Both the position numbers and the translations under genes were made by a program. The notes under the pieces were generated by a model. The model was not told the DNA's origin, did not search any database, and worked only from the letters and a program-made list of their open reading frames with translations. Positions 60,459-64,000 of a stretch of DNA of 64,000 nt are shown one piece after another. Source of the DNA: Paulownia fortunei (taxonomy: Eukaryota > Streptophyta > Magnoliopsida > Lamiales > Paulowniaceae); the NCBI GenBank assembly GCA_019321725.1, contig CM033120.1, positions 6,019,694 to 6,083,693 on the forward strand, written 5' to 3'. The stretch's first letter is position 1, and every line of letters starts with the position of its first letter.

Positions 60459-62737
60459 TGTAACACCCCTTAACCTAACTGCAGAGCCTAAACAAGCTGA
60501 TACAGTTAAGTCAAGAAATGTTAAATTTTTATCAATATTAGAGTTATGGTTTTAATAAAAGTTCTCATTTTAGTTATAAGAGAAAGAAATTATATCGTTT
60601 TAAACACACCATATACATATATCAAAACTGAGTACATTTGTTTACAAAACCATAACACAGCGGCTTATTTAAAAATAAAATAAAGTTTTCAAAATAAACT
60701 ACAAAATAGTTCGAAGCATGGTATATGAACAAATCTCTGTCCGGCCGCTCTAGAGACTCAATCAACCTCTAAATCTGTATATTTCCACATGTATCACATG
60801 AATCGAATGAGCTAAAGGATCAGTAAGATAAAACTGATGCAATAACAAATAACATATATGCACATCTCATAAATCATTAAATGCATTATTCTATTTAATG
60901 ACTTTCATTCATAAATCATTTTTAGGGCCCTTGAAGTCTGGTACCTAACTAATAGCGATAGACTGTGGTTTTTGGAACCTGTTCATAATGATTGGCCAAT
61001 AAGAGAACTAATATGGTGTTTCCATACTTGGTCTTTCAACCTCAGGTATTAGCCTTATTCTATCTCATTCATTGTGGCTTTTCTATACCAGTTTTTCAAC
61101 TTCAAGTATTTGCCACCATTTGTTGGGTCCGTCGGTCCCTCCCGCGTCCCTTGTCTACCCGACCATCAATCAAGTACCATACTTTCTTTTCAAAAACCTC
61201 ATTATATTCTTAATAGAGTCATGCTTCATAAACCATAAATGCATCAAACATTACATCATTTGACAAACAATAACAATCACATTAAAACAAGAACAAACAT
61301 TATATGATTCTTGTGATATAACAAATGAAAGCTTCAACTTACCTCAAGTCCACTTTATGCTAAGTGAAAAGGCCAATCTCTTTGGAAGATAGGATGTGTT
61401 AAAGGCCTAACATAATCAAATCATGTACCTTTTAATATCCTTTTTATAAATCATATTGTCTATTCAAGTTAAAATCATATATACTTTTCAATCTTTTGTA
61501 AAGAATTCCGTATCAATTACATAACCTTAAAAATAATGCATACTCCATATTTTACTACTAATTCAAGACATTAAGCATTAGGGCGGCCATTAAATAACTA
61601 ATAATTCAAATATTATTATTAGGGTAGCCCACAAAATATGAACACAATCTGAATTAAAATGACGTAAATTTGATTCTAACTTAAATTGATTCTAACATTC
61701 AATAAAGCAAACTAATTTCTATTGTTCACAATCATTTATAGGCACCTTCAAATACAATATAAGCATTACAAAATCAATAGAAACAAGTAAATTAAATAAT
61801 TTCACAAGACTATCAATTTTGCTAAAAACTAGCTTAACTAGCTTGGTTTTGGCTTCAAGTGTAACTTACTTAAGTTTTCAATCATACAAAAATATACTAA
61901 AACATGTAACGATCCAAGATACTACAAATTCATCATAAGAAACATTGAAAAAGAATATGCCTTGATTAAGTTGGAATTAAGCTTCAAAATCAACAGTTTT
62001 CAAGGTTAAAAGGGTGGAAACTTGTTCTAGTTTGTGTTATATGGATTCCTATGGATTGAATTCAATTTTTGTCAGTATGAGAGTGTAGAATTTTGGGAGA
62101 AACTTAGGAGAATAAGGGCTGGTCATTTTTGAGGTTCTTCCACAAGAAATATGGATGAAAATGGTTTTTTTTACCTTTCAAAGAGAGGTAAGTGGAGGGT
62201 GATGATTGGTTGCATCATGCTTGGTGTCTTCTCATGCCAAAAGCCACGTTCATGGGCTAAGGAGATGACAAAAATTGGTGTTATAATAAAGTGCAATGCA
62301 TTTTAAAATGATTTCATGCAACCTAGTCAACCAACTAATCAAATTGCAACATTTTGCATACTTTTAGTTCTTAGCCAAATATAACATATTTAAAGCAAAT
62401 ATTTAGGCAAATAATCACTTTAGAATGTAACAAGTATGGAGCAATACGAATAATTCATTTCATGGTCATTCAACATATTAATCTTTCTTAACTGAGATAC
62501 CGAGCTTTTCACTGCAAAAAAGCACTTAAGGAATTTGTTAAATCAAGAAACAAAAGTTTGATCTCATATTTCATGTACTAATGCATGTTAAAGCATAACT
62601 AGAGCATATAATAACAATTATTCAAGTTCGTGCAATCATGCTATTTGTATGTCATAATTCAATAATACACATTGATTAGATGCATATTCATGCAAGATGC
62701 TTATTATTGGCTATGTAGGAGAGAATTGGGCATTACA
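60459..62737 (-). repeat. 3' LTR of Gypsy-B
   Basis: 2279 bp, plus-strand TGTAACACCCCTTAACC to TTGGGCATTACA. Read in minus it begins TGTAATGCCC. The polypurine tract lies at about 62738-62752 (minus AAGGAATGAAGGAT). ORFs inside it (for example 60992-61213) are not genes. Confidence 0.88.
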
Positions 62738-62759
62738 ATCCTTCATTCCTTATAAAAAT

Positions 62760-64000
62760 TTAATCCTTGAAATTTGACGTACCAAATAATTCTGGATACT
62801 TGTTCTGTATTTCTTCTTCTCTTTCCCGCATGGCCTTTTCTATAGAATGATTCCTCCACAATACTTTAACAAGTCGAATCTTTTTTGTTCTCAACTCTTT
62901 TTCCTTTTGATCCAAAATTTGCACTGGTTTCTCTTCATAAGCTAAATCAGGAGACAATTCCAACGGTTCATAACTCAACACATGAGAAGGGTTTGAAATG
63001 TACTTTCTTAACATAGACACATAGAAAACATTGTGAACACTAGATAATAATAGAGGTAAGGCCACTCTATAGGTTTTATCACCAACTTTTTCGACAATCT
63101 CGAATGGGCCGACATACCTTGGGCTGAGTTTTTCTTTCATTCCAAATCTCATAACACCTTTCATTGGAGCTACTTTTAAGAGCACATGATCCCCAATGTC
63201 AAACTCTAGATCTTTTCTCCGTTTATCTGCATAACTTTTCTGTCTACTCTGCGCAATCTTCATTCTCACTTGTATCTTCTCCACTACCTTAGCGGTATGT
63301 TGAACTATTTATGGACCAAGTAGGCTTCGTTCTCAAACTTCATCCCAATGAACTGGAGATCTACATTTCTTTCCATACAATGCTTCATAAGGCACCATTC
63401 CAATTGTTGATTGGTAGCTGTTATTATAAGTAAACTCCACTAATGGAAGCTTTACATCCCAACTCCTTTGAAAATCTAGCAGACAAGCTCTTAACATATC
63501 CTCTAATATCTGAATAACCCTCTCTGATTGCCCATCACTTTGGGGATAAAATGTTGTACTAAATGCAAGTTTCGTTTCCATGGTACTGTGTAAACTTTTC
63601 CAAAATGTAGATGTAAACTTAGGATCTCTGTCGGACACTATTGAAACTGGCATCCCATGTAACATGATTTGGTTACATATTGTATGTAGATTTCACTGGA
63701 AGAAAATGGGCTGATTTAGTTAATCTATCAACAATCACCCATATGGAATTATACCACTTTTGTGTTCTAGGTAATCCAAGCATAAAGTCCATTATAATAT
63801 GCTCCCATTTCCACTCTGGAATCAACAAAGGCTTCAACAACCCTGATGGTCTTTGATATTCAATCTTAACTTGTTGACAAGTTAGACATTCAACCTTAAA
63901 TTTTGCTATATCTCTTTTCATTTTAGGCCACCAATAATATTGTTGTAAGTCCTTATACATTTTTGTGCTACCTAGGTGTAGCGAATAAGGAGTAGTATGA
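62760..64000 (-). pseudogene. Gypsy-B pol: integrase with chromodomain-like C-terminus, partial
   Basis: Read right to left. 63960-63673 has the zinc-binding Cys part (CLTCQQVK) and core start (MDFMLGLPRTQ, VIVDRLTKSAHFLPVK). 63665-63333 has the rest of the core (SIVSDRDPKFTSTFWKSLH, TTFYPQSDGQSERVIQILED, WDVKLPLVEFTYNNSYQS). 63284-62760 has the C-terminal domain (LSPRYVGPFEIVEKVGDKTY, VSMLRKYISNPSHVL) and a chromodomain-like tail (VKVLWRNHSIEKAMREREEE). The break near 63666-63672 is a frameshift plus loss of some residues before LHGMPVS, and a stop lies near 63310. It inserts reverse-transcribed DNA in an active element; here it is damaged. RT lies outside. Confidence 0.9.

Larger units (their letters stand above)
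60459..64000 (-). mobile_element. Gypsy-B: chromovirus-type (Tekay/Del-like) retrotransposon, 3' part
   Basis: Minus orientation. The 3' LTR is 60459-62737, then polypurine tract and pol up to the window edge. The left target flank is ATTTG (60454-60458); the right one lies outside. It is inserted in the integrase of Gypsy-A. Pol is the best preserved in the window. Clade is judged by eye from the C-terminal tail. Confidence 0.88.

Noticed and set aside
60992..61263. Two overlapping ORFs in the Gypsy-B LTR
   Set aside because: They sit in LTR sequence with no domain. The repeated wording in them comes from a local imperfect repeat.

Overview
This is a repeat-rich plant nuclear window, most likely from a eudicot. 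The evidence is one multi-exon plant-type aldo-keto reductase gene, AT-rich introns, and a large set of Copia and Gypsy LTR retrotransposons with plant-type primer-binding sites. The species cannot be named from the sequence. Only the first 8 kb and one passenger ORF look like host-gene sequence. Almost everything else is retrotransposon, mostly decayed and nested.

Region 1 (1-8766): the last four exons of a plus-strand aldo-keto reductase gene of the perakine reductase / auxin-induced PCNT115 type. The first exon lies upstream of the window. Splice sites and phases agree at every junction, and the frame is open to the stop at 7770. Intron 2 holds a 767-bp deleted LTR element with duplication TCTAC. 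Intron 3 holds a 2.2-kb Copia solo LTR with duplication TTTAT.

Region 2 (8767-22543): one old minus-strand Gypsy element of the Athila/Tat type, with two 1.6-1.7-kb LTRs, a tRNA-Asp-like primer-binding site and broken gag, protease, RT, RNase H and integrase. Between integrase and 3' LTR it carries, in the sense of the element, an intact intronless 205-codon LOG-like ORF (cytokinin-activating phosphoribohydrolase family, degenerate motifs) and a second unidentified coding-like stretch. Its 3' LTR was split by a chromovirus-type solo LTR (10141-12625).

Region 3 (22544-37866): a Copia gag remnant cut by a second Copia element (5' LTR 25307-27602, decayed polyprotein). That element is interrupted by an inverted, internally deleted Copia copy (31167-33380). 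A plant gag-like (Transposase_28-like) remnant follows, split by a Gypsy LTR that lies exactly between two 254-bp direct copies of the remnant.

Region 4 (37867-64000): a deep nest. A Copia element (LTRs 37867-39968 and 45158-47001) has its 3' LTR interrupted by Gypsy-A (minus strand, LTR from 47002, pol at 59686-60458). Gypsy-A's LTR is broken by two solo LTRs and by a non-autonomous Athila-like element. Its integrase is broken by Gypsy-B, whose 3' LTR is 60459-62737 and whose fairly well preserved pol runs off the window.

The host gene and the LOG-like ORF are the only candidates for cellular function. Everything else records successive insertion, solo-LTR formation and decay.
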